Source: Halomonas dongshanensis
GTDB taxonomy: Bacteria; Pseudomonadota; Gammaproteobacteria; Pseudomonadales; Halomonadaceae
DNA length: 64,000 nt
Direction of reading: 5' to 3'
NCBI RefSeq assembly: GCF_024790395.1
Contig: NZ_JAJISC010000002.1
Location: forward strand, 124,001 to 188,000
A program made the translations under genes and the position numbers. The notes below the pieces were generated by a model that was given only the letters and a program-made list of their open reading frames with translations, did no database searches and was not told where the DNA came from. This document shows, in pieces, positions 1 through 7,190 of the stretch; the first letter of the stretch is position 1; the number at the start of each line of letters is the position of its first letter.

Positions 1-357
1 TACGAGATTGTCTGGATGGTGCTGTTGGGGGCTAGCGTTGCGGCGCGTCAGGGGATTCACATCGGTGTGGATATTCTGCGTCGTTTTAGCCCGCCGCCGA
101 TGGCAAAAGCGGTCACGCTATTGGTGCATGCGATCTCGATCGCATTCTGTGTTTTTTTGGTGGTGTACGGCGTTCAGCTTACTGAGCAGACCCACCGCTT
201 TGGTCAGGTAAGTTCGGCACTGCAGGCGCCCATGTGGGCCATCCAACTGGCGATTCCCGTCGGGGGACTATTGATGGGAATCCGTTTTACCCAGCATTTT
301 TTCCGTACGCTGTTCGATCGTGAGCAGGGTCCCGTTCATCTCGATCAGATCGGATAA
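1..357 (+). CDS. TRAP transporter small permease, DctQ type (5' end missing)
   Basis: Partial gene: the frame is open from base 1 and stops at 355-357, so the N-terminus lies outside the window. The visible 118 residues contain hydrophobic segments separated by short polar stretches, matching the second half of a four-helix DctQ subunit. DctQ is the small membrane partner of DctM in sodium-driven TRAP carriers that import organic acids. The stop is 4 bases before the dctM start, so the two are almost certainly co-transcribed. The substrate-binding DctP gene is probably further upstream. Family assignment rests mainly on the hydrophobic pattern and on adjacency to dctM. Confidence 0.85.
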   Translation, partial: YEIVWMVLLGASVAARQGIHIGVDILRRFSPPPMAKAVTLLVHAISIAFCVFLVVYGVQLTEQTHRFGQVSSALQAPMWAIQLAIPVGGLLMGIRFTQHFFRTLFDREQGPVHLDQIG

Positions 358-361
358 CGTC

Positions 362-1642
362 ATGGTCATCACCTTTCTCGTTCTCTTGGCGGCCTCGATG
401 CTGGTGGGCGTGCCCATCTTCATTGCCTTGGCCGGTTCCGTTGCGGTGGCGATGGGGAGTTTCAGCCATATCCCGCTGGCCATCGTCATTGAGCGGCTAT
501 TTGCAGGGCTAGATAAGTTTCCTTTGATGGCCATTCCTTTCTTCATTCTCACCGGTAGCCTGATGAGCGCAGGAGGGCTGTCGCAGCGTATCATTCGCTT
601 TGCCAACCTCCTGGTGGGGCGCTTTACCGGTGGCATGGGTATGACGGCGGTGTCATCGAGCATGTTTTTTGGCGCTATCTCGGGCTCAAGTCCAGCTACC
701 GTGGTAGCGGTGGGGTCACTGCTGTATCCCGCCATGCGCAAGGAGGGCTATTCCGGTCCATTTTCCATTGGCGTATTGGTCTCGTCTGGTTCGTTGGGCA
801 TCATCATTCCGCCTTCGGTGGTGATGATAGTCTATGCGGCCGTTACCGGCGTCTCGGTAGGAGCCTTGTTCATGGCGGGCGTGGGCGCGGGGCTTTTGTA
901 CGGCGCTTGTTTCTTACCCTACTGCTGGTATCGGGCGAAGAAAGATGGTGTAACCCCCATGACGCCGCCTAGCTGGCGCGAGGTGCTGACCGGGCTGAAA
1001 GAGGCTTCTTGGGGGCTTGGGGTGCCGGTGGTGGTGCTCGGCGGTATCTACTTGGGTATCTTTACCCCCACCGAAGCGGCGGCTGTCTCGGTGATTTATG
1101 CGCTGCTGGTTTCGGCGCTGATCTACCGCGAAAAAAGCCTCAAAGATCTGTTTTACAGCATGGTAGAGGCGGCAACCACCACTGCTCAGGTCATGATCAT
1201 CCTGGCGGCAGCATCGGTATTGGCCTGGTTTTTGACCAGTAACGGTCTGGCGGTGATGCTGGCCAATGCCATTCTGTCGCTTTCCGACAACCCTTATCAC
1301 ATTTTTCTACTGATCAATGTATCGGTGCTGATCGCCGGTATGTTCCTCGATGCTTCATCGATCATGGTGATTCTAGGACCGCTGTTTTACGCGGTGGGCC
1401 TGCGCGTGGGGATCGACCCCGTGCATCTAGGCGCGGTACTGACCGTCAACGGGGCGATTGGTATGTTTACCCCGCCGTTCGGCCTCAACCTGTTCGTCGC
1501 GGGCACGCTCAAGGGCGTCGATTACGTGCAAGCGGTGCGTGGGGCAATGCCGTTCATCGGGATTGCGCTGTTTGCCTTGGTACTACTGACGTACATTCCC
1601 GCCATCAGCATGTGGTTGCCCAGCGTGGTATACGGCGGCTAG
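362..1642 (+). CDS. TRAP transporter large permease, DctM type
   Basis: Inner-membrane protein of 426 residues with about 12 hydrophobic segments, the usual size for DctM, the TRAP subunit that carries out sodium-coupled transport of a carboxylate handed over by a periplasmic DctP. Typical family stretches are visible, such as FPLMAIPFFILTGSLM near residue 60, GSLGIIIPPS near 140 and FTPTEAAA near 235. I chose the ATG at 362 because it starts directly at the hydrophobic N-terminus, 4 bases after the dctQ stop; a longer in-frame start at 320 would overlap dctQ. The gamma-glutamyltransferase-like gene downstream suggests the imported compound is an amide or gamma-glutamyl-like acid, which is inference only. 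Confidence 0.93.
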   Translation: MVITFLVLLAASMLVGVPIFIALAGSVAVAMGSFSHIPLAIVIERLFAGLDKFPLMAIPFFILTGSLMSAGGLSQRIIRFANLLVGRFTGGMGMTAVSSSMFFGAISGSSPATVVAVGSLLYPAMRKEGYSGPFSIGVLVSSGSLGIIIPPSVVMIVYAAVTGVSVGALFMAGVGAGLLYGACFLPYCWYRAKKDGVTPMTPPSWREVLTGLKEASWGLGVPVVVLGGIYLGIFTPTEAAAVSVIYALLVSALIYREKSLKDLFYSMVEAATTTAQVMIILAAASVLAWFLTSNGLAVMLANAILSLSDNPYHIFLLINVSVLIAGMFLDASSIMVILGPLFYAVGLRVGIDPVHLGAVLTVNGAIGMFTPPFGLNLFVAGTLKGVDYVQAVRGAMPFIGIALFALVLLTYIPAISMWLPSVVYGG

Positions 1643-1666
1643 AGCGCCAACATAAGGACATATATT

Positions 1667-3271
1667 TTGGTCATTTCGACGGATCACGATTCATCGGCGC
1701 TGGCGCACTCCTTCGAAGGGGTCGTGACCAGCCCGCATACTCTGGCCACCGAAGCGGGACGCGAGGTGCTGCGTCAGGGAGGTAATGCAGTCGAAGCGGC
1801 GATTACCATGAGCGCGTGCCTGGCCGTCACTTATCCGCACTTTAACGGGCTTGGCGGGGATGCTTTCATGATCATTGCCGATGCTGCGGGCGGCGTTCGT
1901 ACGCTCTCCGGCATTGGTCAGGCACCGCAGGCAAGGCTCGAACTCTCAGGCCCGCTGCCCACGCGAGGGCCGGGTTCGTTGCTAACCACGGCAGCGACGG
2001 TGGATACCTGGGGGCAGGCCCACGAGATTTCCCGCCAGCATTGTGGCGGCCAAATGAGCTGGCAAGCCTTGCTGGCGCCCGCTATCGAATTTGCCAGCGA
2101 GGGCTTCGCGCTTTCGCCCTCGCAGCGATTCTGGCTCGATTTTAGGCGCGATGAGATGGCTGCCATGCCCTGCGTGCGCAAGCTGTTCATGCCCGGCAAT
2201 AAGCTGCCACAAGTGGGCGATAGGCTTCATCAACCACAACTGGCCGCTTCGCTCGAGTCGCTGGCTGCGAACGGCTATCGAGATTTTTATGAAGGAGAGT
2301 TGGCGTCGAGGATCGCCGCTGGACTCGCCGATGCTGGGTCGCCGCTGACGGCGGCGGATCTAGCCGCGACTCGTGCCCGTATCGAAGCGCCGCTATCGGT
2401 GGCCTATCGTGGGGGGGAACTGTTGGCCCATCGCCCGCCGACGCAGGGAATGACGACGCTCGAGATCATGGGCATTCTGGCGCGTTTCGACCTTTCGCGC
2501 ATCGAAGAGGGCAGTGCCGACTATTACCACCTGTTGGTCGAGGCAGTGAAGCGCGCCTTTCTGGACCGTAATGCTCACCTGGCGGATCCTGAGTTTGCCT
2601 CGGTGCCTTGGGATCGCCTATTGTCGGCAGAGCACCTCGACGCTCAAGCCAAACAGATCGATATGCGTCGAGCGTTGGCGTGGCCCCTGGACTATCAGCA
2701 CGGCGATACAGTTTATCTCGCCGCGTCTGACCGTTTTGGCAATGCCGTTTCGATGTTGCAGACGATCTACTACGACTGGGGAAGCGGCGTTGAGATTGGC
2801 GATACCGGCATTCTTTGGCATAACCGTGGCGCGGCGTTCAGCCTCGATCCGGCGCATCCGAACGTGCTGGCGCCGAGTAAGCGGCCGTTTCACACCCTTA
2901 ACCCAGGCATGTACCGTGTGGATGGCAAGCCGCGCCTGCTTTATGGCACTCAAGGTGCCGACGGGCAGCCGCAGACCTTAGCCGCAGTGCTGACCCGTTT
3001 GATAGACTATGGCATGGATCCGCTCAGCGCTCTGAGTGCTCCGCGTTTTCTGCTTGGGCGCACTTTCTCTGATGGTCGCGATACCTTAAAGCTAGAGCAG
3101 GATGCCGGTGAGGCCGTGTTTGCCGAACTGGCTAAGCGTGGCCACCAAGTGAGTCCGCTACCTGTGCAAAGTGCCTTGGCTGGACAACCTGGTGCGGTAG
3201 TCATTACTCCTGAGAATGGCGCATACGCCGCCCATGACCCGCGCAGCGATGGCATTGCGTTAGGGCTTTGA
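1667..3271 (+). CDS. Gamma-glutamyltransferase family hydrolase (YwrD/HpxW type)
   Basis: Protein of 534 residues of the Ntn-hydrolase gamma-glutamyltransferase family, whose members self-cleave to expose a catalytic threonine. The N-terminal family signature (GREVLRQGGNAVEAAI, near residue 31) and the large-subunit part are followed by GDTVYLAASD, which places the expected nucleophile at Thr348; the GYGTQ-like oxyanion area (LLYGTQGADGQPQ) is also present. No signal peptide is visible, so it is probably cytoplasmic, unlike the periplasmic Ggt of E. coli. The start is TTG at 1667, with AAGGACA upstream as a plausible ribosome site. Relatives include HpxW, an oxamate amidohydrolase, so a non-glutathione substrate delivered by the upstream TRAP carrier is plausible. 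Substrate unknown. Confidence 0.85.
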   Translation: MVISTDHDSSALAHSFEGVVTSPHTLATEAGREVLRQGGNAVEAAITMSACLAVTYPHFNGLGGDAFMIIADAAGGVRTLSGIGQAPQARLELSGPLPTRGPGSLLTTAATVDTWGQAHEISRQHCGGQMSWQALLAPAIEFASEGFALSPSQRFWLDFRRDEMAAMPCVRKLFMPGNKLPQVGDRLHQPQLAASLESLAANGYRDFYEGELASRIAAGLADAGSPLTAADLAATRARIEAPLSVAYRGGELLAHRPPTQGMTTLEIMGILARFDLSRIEEGSADYYHLLVEAVKRAFLDRNAHLADPEFASVPWDRLLSAEHLDAQAKQIDMRRALAWPLDYQHGDTVYLAASDRFGNAVSMLQTIYYDWGSGVEIGDTGILWHNRGAAFSLDPAHPNVLAPSKRPFHTLNPGMYRVDGKPRLLYGTQGADGQPQTLAAVLTRLIDYGMDPLSALSAPRFLLGRTFSDGRDTLKLEQDAGEAVFAELAKRGHQVSPLPVQSALAGQPGAVVITPENGAYAAHDPRSDGIALGL

Positions 3272-3293
3272 CAAGCCGAAACGGTAAAGAGCG

Positions 3294-3330
3294 ACAGGAC
3301 GTTGAGATGAAATACAGGACGTTGATATGA
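3294..3330 (+). repeat. 20-bp-period tandem duplication creating a 7-codon leader
   Basis: A 17-base unit beginning ACAGGACGTTGA occurs at 3294-3310 and again at 3314-3330, with one internal difference. Each copy carries a ribosome-site-like AGGA and an ATG. The first ATG (3307) opens a seven-codon ORF whose TGA overlaps the tetR start codon as ATGA, so translation of the regulator could be coupled to this mini-ORF. It looks like a small slippage duplication of the original start region. Confidence 0.6.
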
Positions 3331-4001
3331 GCCTTCACGAACCTGGTGCTTCGCAGCGGCACCCGCGTATCCAAAGCCCCAAGCGTCGAGACGCTCAGGA
3401 AACGCGTGAACGCCTGCTAAAGGCAGCGATGCAAGAATTTTGTGAGCGTGGCTACGACGGCGCGCGCATGCAGCGCATCGTGGGTGTGGCTGAGTGCAAC
3501 GTGCGTATGGCGTACCACTATTTTGGCGACAAGGAAGGGCTTTATCTGGCCGTACTGGAGCACGTTTACGCGGAGCTGCGCGCCAAGGAGCGCGCGCTTA
3601 ATCTAGGCGGCCTCGAGCCCGAGGCGGGCATGCGTGCTTTGGTCGAATTCACCTTCGACCACATGGCCGAACATCCTGAGTTCACAAGTCTCGTGCGTAA
3701 CGAAAACCTGCTTGGAGGGCGCATGCTGCGCAAATCTAGCAAAGTTGTGCAGCAAACGACGCCACTGGTGGGGATGATTCGCGATACGCTGTCGCGAGGC
3801 GAAGCGGCTGGGGTATTTCGTCCTGCTGTTGACCCCACTCAGCTTTATATCTCAATTCTGTCGCTGTCGATCATCCATATCAATCAGCGCGATACTCTCT
3901 CCATCATCTTCGAGCAGGACCTGGCGGCACCGGGCTGGCTCGCCGCACGCCGCGCTCATGCGGTCGAGGTGATTCTTTCTTATCTTTGCGTGACCGCTTA
4001 A
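3327..4001 (+). CDS. TetR/AcrR family transcriptional regulator
   Basis: Regulator of 224 residues. Residues about 25-70 form a TetR-type DNA-binding domain (TRERLLKAAMQEFCERGYDG, then a recognition helix ending in MAYHYFGDKEGLY). The rest is a helical ligand-binding domain of the kind found in RutR-like and CerR-like proteins. The polar N-terminal extension of about 20 residues is typical of that group. It is last in the dctQM-ggt gene string and probably controls it in response to the imported substrate. The ATG at 3327 overlaps the stop of a seven-codon leader created by a small duplication. Confidence 0.9.
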   Translation: MSLHEPGASQRHPRIQSPKRRDAQETRERLLKAAMQEFCERGYDGARMQRIVGVAECNVRMAYHYFGDKEGLYLAVLEHVYAELRAKERALNLGGLEPEAGMRALVEFTFDHMAEHPEFTSLVRNENLLGGRMLRKSSKVVQQTTPLVGMIRDTLSRGEAAGVFRPAVDPTQLYISILSLSIIHINQRDTLSIIFEQDLAAPGWLAARRAHAVEVILSYLCVTA

Positions 4002-4035
4002 GCGCGTAGTGAGTAGTAGTGGGTAACGGCTATGT

Positions 4036-4896
4036 TCATCCCCGCAACCGCTCCTCGTGCGGGGTGTCGTCATAACGGGGGTCGAGCCACTTGCGTATTT
4101 TTTGGTAGCCCTTGAAGATGAAATAGCCCGCCGTGCAGACACCTAGCAAATAGAGGACCATAGCCAGCAGCACCAACAAAACGTTCGTTCGCGCGATGAA
4201 GGTCACCATGAATGGCTGCATCGCGATATACAGGGTGAGCGCCGCGAAAAGGCAGAAAGAGAGCGCCCACTGAAGCTGGTGGATGAGCAAATAGTGGCGT
4301 CCATACTTTGCCAGTACCCCGTGGATATTGATGGTGCCTTGGTGATTGAGCACGATCCCCACCCCGTCGATATCCTGGCCAAGCAAACGCTTATTCAAAC
4401 GCGCTAGTAGCGTTTTCAGCTTCTGGAGGCTGGAGATGTCGATCATCGCCACGCTTAGCGCCACATACTGGCCCACCAGCGGGCGATAAATCCCTTCCGA
4501 GTTGGGAGGCCAGCAAATCCGAATGGCATCGATGTAATACTCGTAGTGGGTAGAACGACTGCCGGTATTGGGGCTAACGGCCGTGCGTCGCTTTTCGATC
4601 AGAGTGCCGCGTAGCTGCGTCGTGGTGGGGCTCAGCGTCATTTGTCGCCATAGCCCATGGGCGGTGATGAAAAGCCCCAAGGCAAAAATGACCAATGCCA
4701 GTGCGAACAGAAACATCATCATGAGAGGCGATATGCGCATATCGTCCACCACGAACGCAACGGGCAATCCGATGCCGAGTAGGGTAAGTAGAATGCCCAA
4801 CACCAGCAGCACCCACTTGAGTAATATCAAGCGCACGTAAACCGTGCGGGCGTAATACGTTTCCAAACCGGTCAGCGGGCGGTTGGGTTTGCTCAA
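4036..4896 (-). CDS. Predicted inner-membrane protein of unknown function
   Basis: I do not recognise this 286-residue protein. It has two hydrophobic pairs: residues about 22-50 and 56-82 near the N-terminus, and about 208-228 and 236-262 near the C-terminus. They enclose a soluble domain of about 120 residues that contains a YEYYIDAIRI strand and a LLARLNKRLLGQDIDG helix. The two-pair topology would place the middle domain and both ends on the same side, probably the cytoplasm. The C-terminus is charged (KIRKWLDPRYDD). It is convergent with the TetR gene upstream in coordinates and separated from the cupin gene by about 100 bases that hold a small hairpin. No functional clue from context. 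Confidence 0.7.
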   Translation of the reverse strand: MSKPNRPLTGLETYYARTVYVRLILLKWVLLVLGILLTLLGIGLPVAFVVDDMRISPLMMMFLFALALVIFALGLFITAHGLWRQMTLSPTTTQLRGTLIEKRRTAVSPNTGSRSTHYEYYIDAIRICWPPNSEGIYRPLVGQYVALSVAMIDISSLQKLKTLLARLNKRLLGQDIDGVGIVLNHQGTINIHGVLAKYGRHYLLIHQLQWALSFCLFAALTLYIAMQPFMVTFIARTNVLLVLLAMVLYLLGVCTAGYFIFKGYQKIRKWLDPRYDDTPHEERLRG

Positions 4897-4917
4897 GAGG
4901 GCTCCTTACGATCATCG

Positions 4918-4936
4918 AGGCCGCTGACGGCGGCCT
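4918..4936. terminator. Small GC-rich hairpin between cupin and membrane-protein genes
   Basis: A perfect 7-bp inverted repeat (AGGCCGC, 5-base loop, GCGGCCT) lies in the short gap between the cupin gene and the next minus-strand gene. There is no T-run on either side, so it may be a weak terminator, an attenuator or chance. Confidence 0.35.
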
Positions 4937-5000
4937 TTACAAGGCCAATATCGTGAAGGAGGCAGGGAGGAAAATCAAAAAAAGCGCAGGGCGCATCAGT

Positions 5001-5519
5001 TCACGGCTCGCCACCCCACAAAAACGCAAGCGCCCCGCCTAGCGGGGCATGCTCAGGGAGCGGTACGGCTGCCGTTTGGACGAGGGCGTCATCCAGCGTG
5101 GCGGGGTCGCCGCGTTTGAGGTCGGGCGTTTGCCCTTCGGGGTAGGCGCCGACCATGCAAAAGTCATCGCTTGCTTCCAGGCTCTTGTGACCGACCCCGG
5201 CAGGCAGCACCAGCACGTCCCCTTTTTCGAGCACGATATCGATACCGCTAGGACCACCCAGCCGCGCCTTGGCGTGGCCGCGAAACACTCCCAGTGCCTC
5301 GTGAGCGGTGGTGTGAAAATGATGGAAATCATAAAGGTGGTAGCGCCAGGCAGGCAGCCAGCCGTTTCGCGCGAAGAGCGCCTCGAAGCTTTGAGCCCCC
5401 GTTTCGGGGTCTTTGATCTTCACCGCACCACGATACACCAGCACCGGCAGTAATGCGTTGGGAAAGCCGTACTGGTGATCGGCGGGTAGTGTCAGCGTTT
5501 CTGGGGCGAGCTTGTTCAT
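5001..5519 (-). CDS. Cupin-domain protein, YjlB-like
   Basis: Cupin of 172 residues resembling the YjlB group. It shows FPNALLPVLVYRGAV near residue 19, a metal-site-like FHHFHTTAHEALGVFRG near 64, LEKGDVLVLPAGVGHK in the second cupin motif, and DFCMVGAYPEGQTPDL afterwards. Conserved His and Glu residues in these two motifs normally bind a divalent metal. The biochemical function of the YjlB group is not established. The gene stands alone, and two identical 14-base palindromes lie just upstream of its start, suggesting dedicated control by a dimeric repressor. It begins with ATG at 5519. Confidence 0.85.
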   Translation of the reverse strand: MNKLAPETLTLPADHQYGFPNALLPVLVYRGAVKIKDPETGAQSFEALFARNGWLPAWRYHLYDFHHFHTTAHEALGVFRGHAKARLGGPSGIDIVLEKGDVLVLPAGVGHKSLEASDDFCMVGAYPEGQTPDLKRGDPATLDDALVQTAAVPLPEHAPLGGALAFLWGGEP

Positions 5520-5541
5520 TGGCGCCTCCTTGGCATCGTAG

Positions 5542-5576
5542 CTTCTGTATAGAAGATCGCCTCTTCTGTATAGAAG
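5542..5576. promoter_or_regulatory. Tandem palindromic operators upstream of the cupin gene
   Basis: The perfect 14-base palindrome CTTCTGTATAGAAG occurs twice, at 5542-5555 and 5563-5576. The centres are 21 bp apart, which is two helical turns and so puts both on the same DNA face. The sites lie 23-57 bases upstream of the cupin start, where a promoter would be, and just beyond the 3' end of the DUF1275 gene. A dimeric regulator binding cooperatively is the simplest reading; its identity is unknown. Confidence 0.65.
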
Positions 5577-5580
5577 AAAG

Positions 5581-6318
5581 TCACGCTTTACGCGCCACCA
5601 TCAGCTTGCTTGCAGTGCGTACCGTGAGCACGATGGCGCTGGCGGCGACGACCATGAGAAAAGCGCCTAGGGCAAGCATCGCCTTGAAACCGAAAGCGTC
5701 GAAGAGCAAAAGCCCGGCGACACAGCCAGTGAGAAAGGAGAAAATCGTCGTCAGGTGGGTGTGCAATTGCTTTTGAAACGCGCGCCGGTCTAGCGCTTTT
5801 TCACGCGAGAAAAGACACGAGATCACCGAGCCCAGGGCTATTCCTGCATCGGTCAGGGTACCGGTCACGTGGGTCGTTCTTACCCGACCGTTGGAGAGCT
5901 GGGTCGAGGTGGAATTGTGCACGCCCATCAAAAAGCCCAGTGACAGCAAGACTTCCGAATCGAAGCGCGGCGAGAAAAACAGGATTTCGAAGAGCGAAAT
6001 GGCGCTCAAGGCTGCGCCTTCCATCAGCAAAATCAGGCAAAAAATGGTGCGTAGTCTCTGCCCCATGAGAACGGTGATACGCGCCAACATACCGCCCGCC
6101 ACAAAGGCGAGAATTAGTGCTGCGAGAAAGAGCAAGCCGTAGGTGTCGGCGCTAACCACTTCGCTCGATATCTGCGATGCGTTGCCGCTCATGTGTGAGG
6201 GAAGAAAACCGAAGGCGCCCAGGGCCATGGCATTGAGTACTCCAGCTGCCGTTGCCAGCACGAGGGCCAAATAGCGGTCTTCGGTATGCGAACGCACTCT
6301 CTTTTTCTTGATCAGCAC
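5581..6318 (-). CDS. DUF1275 (YoaK-like) membrane protein
   Basis: Membrane protein of 245 residues with about six hydrophobic segments. Family-like stretches include LATAAGVLNAMALGAFGFLPSHMSGN near residue 23 (the conserved T/S-H-M-S/T-GN element), GVHNSTSTQLSNGRVRTTHVTGTLTD near 133, and paired C-terminal helices. The molecular function of DUF1275 proteins is not known. The start is GTG at 6318, preceded by GGGAGA. It ends just before the cupin operator pair, and its promoter would lie in the 330-bp gap shared with zur. Confidence 0.85.
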   Translation of the reverse strand: MLIKKKRVRSHTEDRYLALVLATAAGVLNAMALGAFGFLPSHMSGNASQISSEVVSADTYGLLFLAALILAFVAGGMLARITVLMGQRLRTIFCLILLMEGAALSAISLFEILFFSPRFDSEVLLSLGFLMGVHNSTSTQLSNGRVRTTHVTGTLTDAGIALGSVISCLFSREKALDRRAFQKQLHTHLTTIFSFLTGCVAGLLLFDAFGFKAMLALGAFLMVVAASAIVLTVRTASKLMVARKA

Positions 6319-6648
6319 AGGCGTCTCCCGCCAACTAATGGATATTTAACGTTGCGACGTCATGAGGAAAGAATAGTTCTCGTTTATCTAATTAAGCAGG
6401 TGCTATTTTCCATTTCATTCAACGCTAACCGTTTACTCGCTTGGCAGTGAGGTGCTCACGTTATCAATGGTGCGGCTCGAATAAGCAGGCCTACGCCACT
6501 ATGCGTTATTTATTTGTTATGTTATAACGTTTTATTTAGTATTGCATGCGCCGCTATGTATGTCCTTGAGAACGCAACTGGGATTACGTGCTGAAAAAGA
6601 TTACCGAGTTAGCCGTTGAATGAGCGGAATTAACCGAGCGATTCGACC
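6319..6648. other. 330-bp intergenic region between DUF1275 and zur
   Basis: This AT-rich gap separates two divergent genes. The one clear element is the Zur-like box at 6511-6533. An 11-codon ORF (GTG at 6588, stop at 6621) precedes zur but has no support as a gene. No RNA gene or terminator was recognised. Confidence 0.6.
6511..6533. promoter_or_regulatory. Zur-type operator upstream of zur
   Basis: The core GTTAT-GTT-ATAAC (6516-6528) is an inverted repeat with exactly the half-sites and 3-base spacer of the gammaproteobacterial Zur box (GTTAT-ANT-ATAAC). Compared with the 23-bp consensus as I remember it, I count 16 of 22 defined positions matching. It lies about 120 bp upstream of zur, so autoregulation and zinc control of the downstream operon are likely. 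Confidence 0.75.
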
Positions 6649-7050
6649 ATGCCTTTGACCGCCAACCAAAAAGCCGTATACACCGCGTTGAGGCGCGCCC
6701 AAAGCCCGCTGAGCGCTTATACGCTGCTAGCTCGCCTGCGTGAGCAAGGGTTCAATGCGCCTACCCAGGTATACCGCGCGCTGGATCGTTTGCTCGAACA
6801 GGGCATCGTTCACCGGCTCGAGTCCATGAACGCCTATGTTTCGTGTCGCCATTCGGATGGCTGCCACCACGCGGCGAGAGCGTTTGCCATCTGCGATAAC
6901 TGCGGCCACGTCGACGAATTCTCCGACGACGAACTGGCACATTGCCTGGGACGCTGGACGAGCGGTAACGGCTTTTCGCTAAGCCACACCACCGTGGAGT
7001 TGCACGGCCTGTGTGGCATCTGCGCCTCCTCGAGAGCGCAAGACAGCTGA
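6649..7050 (+). CDS. zur: Zinc uptake regulator Zur (Fur family)
   Basis: Fur-family repressor of 133 residues, close to E. coli Zur in the winged helix: PLSAYTLLARLREQGFNAP near residue 20, then TQVYRALDRLLEQGIVHRLES and NAYVSC. A structural zinc site is visible as two CxxC pairs, Cys82/Cys85 (ICDNCG) and Cys122/Cys125 (HGLCGIC), with further His and Cys residues near 66-74 for the sensory zinc. It lacks the His-rich C-terminal tail of E. coli Zur, hence its short length. Zur represses zinc-uptake and zinc-sparing genes when zinc is sufficient. A Zur-like box lies upstream, and the following cysS-to-thrS genes are its probable local targets. Confidence 0.88.
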   Translation: MPLTANQKAVYTALRRAQSPLSAYTLLARLREQGFNAPTQVYRALDRLLEQGIVHRLESMNAYVSCRHSDGCHHAARAFAICDNCGHVDEFSDDELAHCLGRWTSGNGFSLSHTTVELHGLCGICASSRAQDS

Positions 7051-7190
7051 CCTCTGAATACCGTTTATCTCGCTCATCGGCCGAACCGCAGTGGCATTGC
7101 CGTTGCTTGTGGGTATCGATGCCCCGGCCGCCCTCTTTTATACAAGCCTCGTAAAAGACTCTTTTGGAAGTACCTTCAGGAGCACCTGGT

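Noticed and set aside
6588..6623. An 11-codon ORF between the Zur box and zur
   Set aside because: No ribosome site, no recognisable peptide, and too short to separate from chance.
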